NCBI GenBank assembly: GCA_023423065.1
Contig: JAFAGC010000047.1
Coordinates: forward strand, 1 to 45,383
Reading direction: 5' to 3'
Origin: Pseudomonadota bacterium
Lineage (GTDB): Bacteria > Pseudomonadota > Gammaproteobacteria > Steroidobacterales > Steroidobacteraceae
DNA: 45,383 nucleotides
The notes beneath the pieces were generated by a model. That model made no database searches. It saw only the letters and a program-made list of their open reading frames with translations, and was not told where the DNA came from. Positions 45,334 through 45,383 of the stretch are shown here, piece after piece (the stretch's first letter is position 1; every line of letters starts with the position of its first letter). Made by a program: the position numbers and the translations under genes.

Positions 45334-45383
45334 GGCAGGCCCCCGTGGCAACCAGGAGAAGTCGGCCGCCGCTCCCTAAGCGG

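Overview
This 45.4-kb window looks like chromosome from a free-living, high-G+C (about two thirds by eye, not counted) Gram-negative proteobacterium. The evidence is outer-membrane machinery (an HME-RND pump, a TonB-dependent receptor, a patatin autotransporter, small beta-barrels and lipoproteins), Tat and Sec signal peptides, PQQ-dependent periplasmic dehydrogenases and several 4-nt ATGA gene overlaps. The gene mix and the repeat style suggest a gammaproteobacterium near the Steroidobacter/Xanthomonadales group; that placement is an inference. No rRNA, tRNA, CRISPR array, prophage or transposase gene was seen.

Layout. 1-5431 (+): 3' part of a CzcA/CusA-type metal efflux pump, a dienelactone hydrolase, an 8-strand-type outer-membrane protein and a PQQ sugar dehydrogenase. 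5421-7431: a perfect inverted repeat that supplies both stop codons of a convergent gene pair, an AlkD-like repair protein next to an AAC(6')-like acetyltransferase, a small zinc-ribbon protein and a 379-bp element bounded by 43-bp inverted repeats. 7432-13944: a secreted protein with a thioredoxin, an alpha/beta hydrolase with a Cys nucleophile, a CPBP-type membrane protein coupled to a TPR protein, a YecR-like lipoprotein, and NTF2-like and SRPBCC proteins. 14004-18430 (-): a ThuA-like protein, a quinoprotein with an inserted cytochrome c domain and a Tat-exported epimerase. 18731-24839: DUF4184 protein, MsrA, ICMT-like methyltransferase, META lipoprotein, second YecR-like lipoprotein, TPR protein, LplT-PlsC fusion and an atypical kinase. 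24836-27643: DUF1801, RpoA-CTD-like and GNAT genes, unknown proteins and a membrane protein. 27693-32904: a type Vd patatin autotransporter divergent from a TonB receptor and a TPR protein. 32926-45333: agmatine deiminase, NADP isocitrate dehydrogenase, S9 peptidase, HDOD protein, a sulfur amino-acid trio (transsulfuration enzyme, omega-amidase, aminotransferase), two paralogous tiny DNA-binding-like proteins and a PotGHI polyamine ABC transporter lacking its binding protein.

How the genes fit together. Agmatine deiminase and PotGHI both concern polyamines. The aminotransferase and omega-amidase form a known 2-oxo-acid amide repair/methionine salvage pair, and all three enzyme genes overlap by 4 nt. 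ThuA, quinoprotein and epimerase form one periplasm-directed carbohydrate cluster. The most unusual layer is the intergenic DNA: three unrelated families of palindromic, REP-like repeats sit at gene ends and repeatedly supply stop codons, and once a start codon, for the neighbouring genes.
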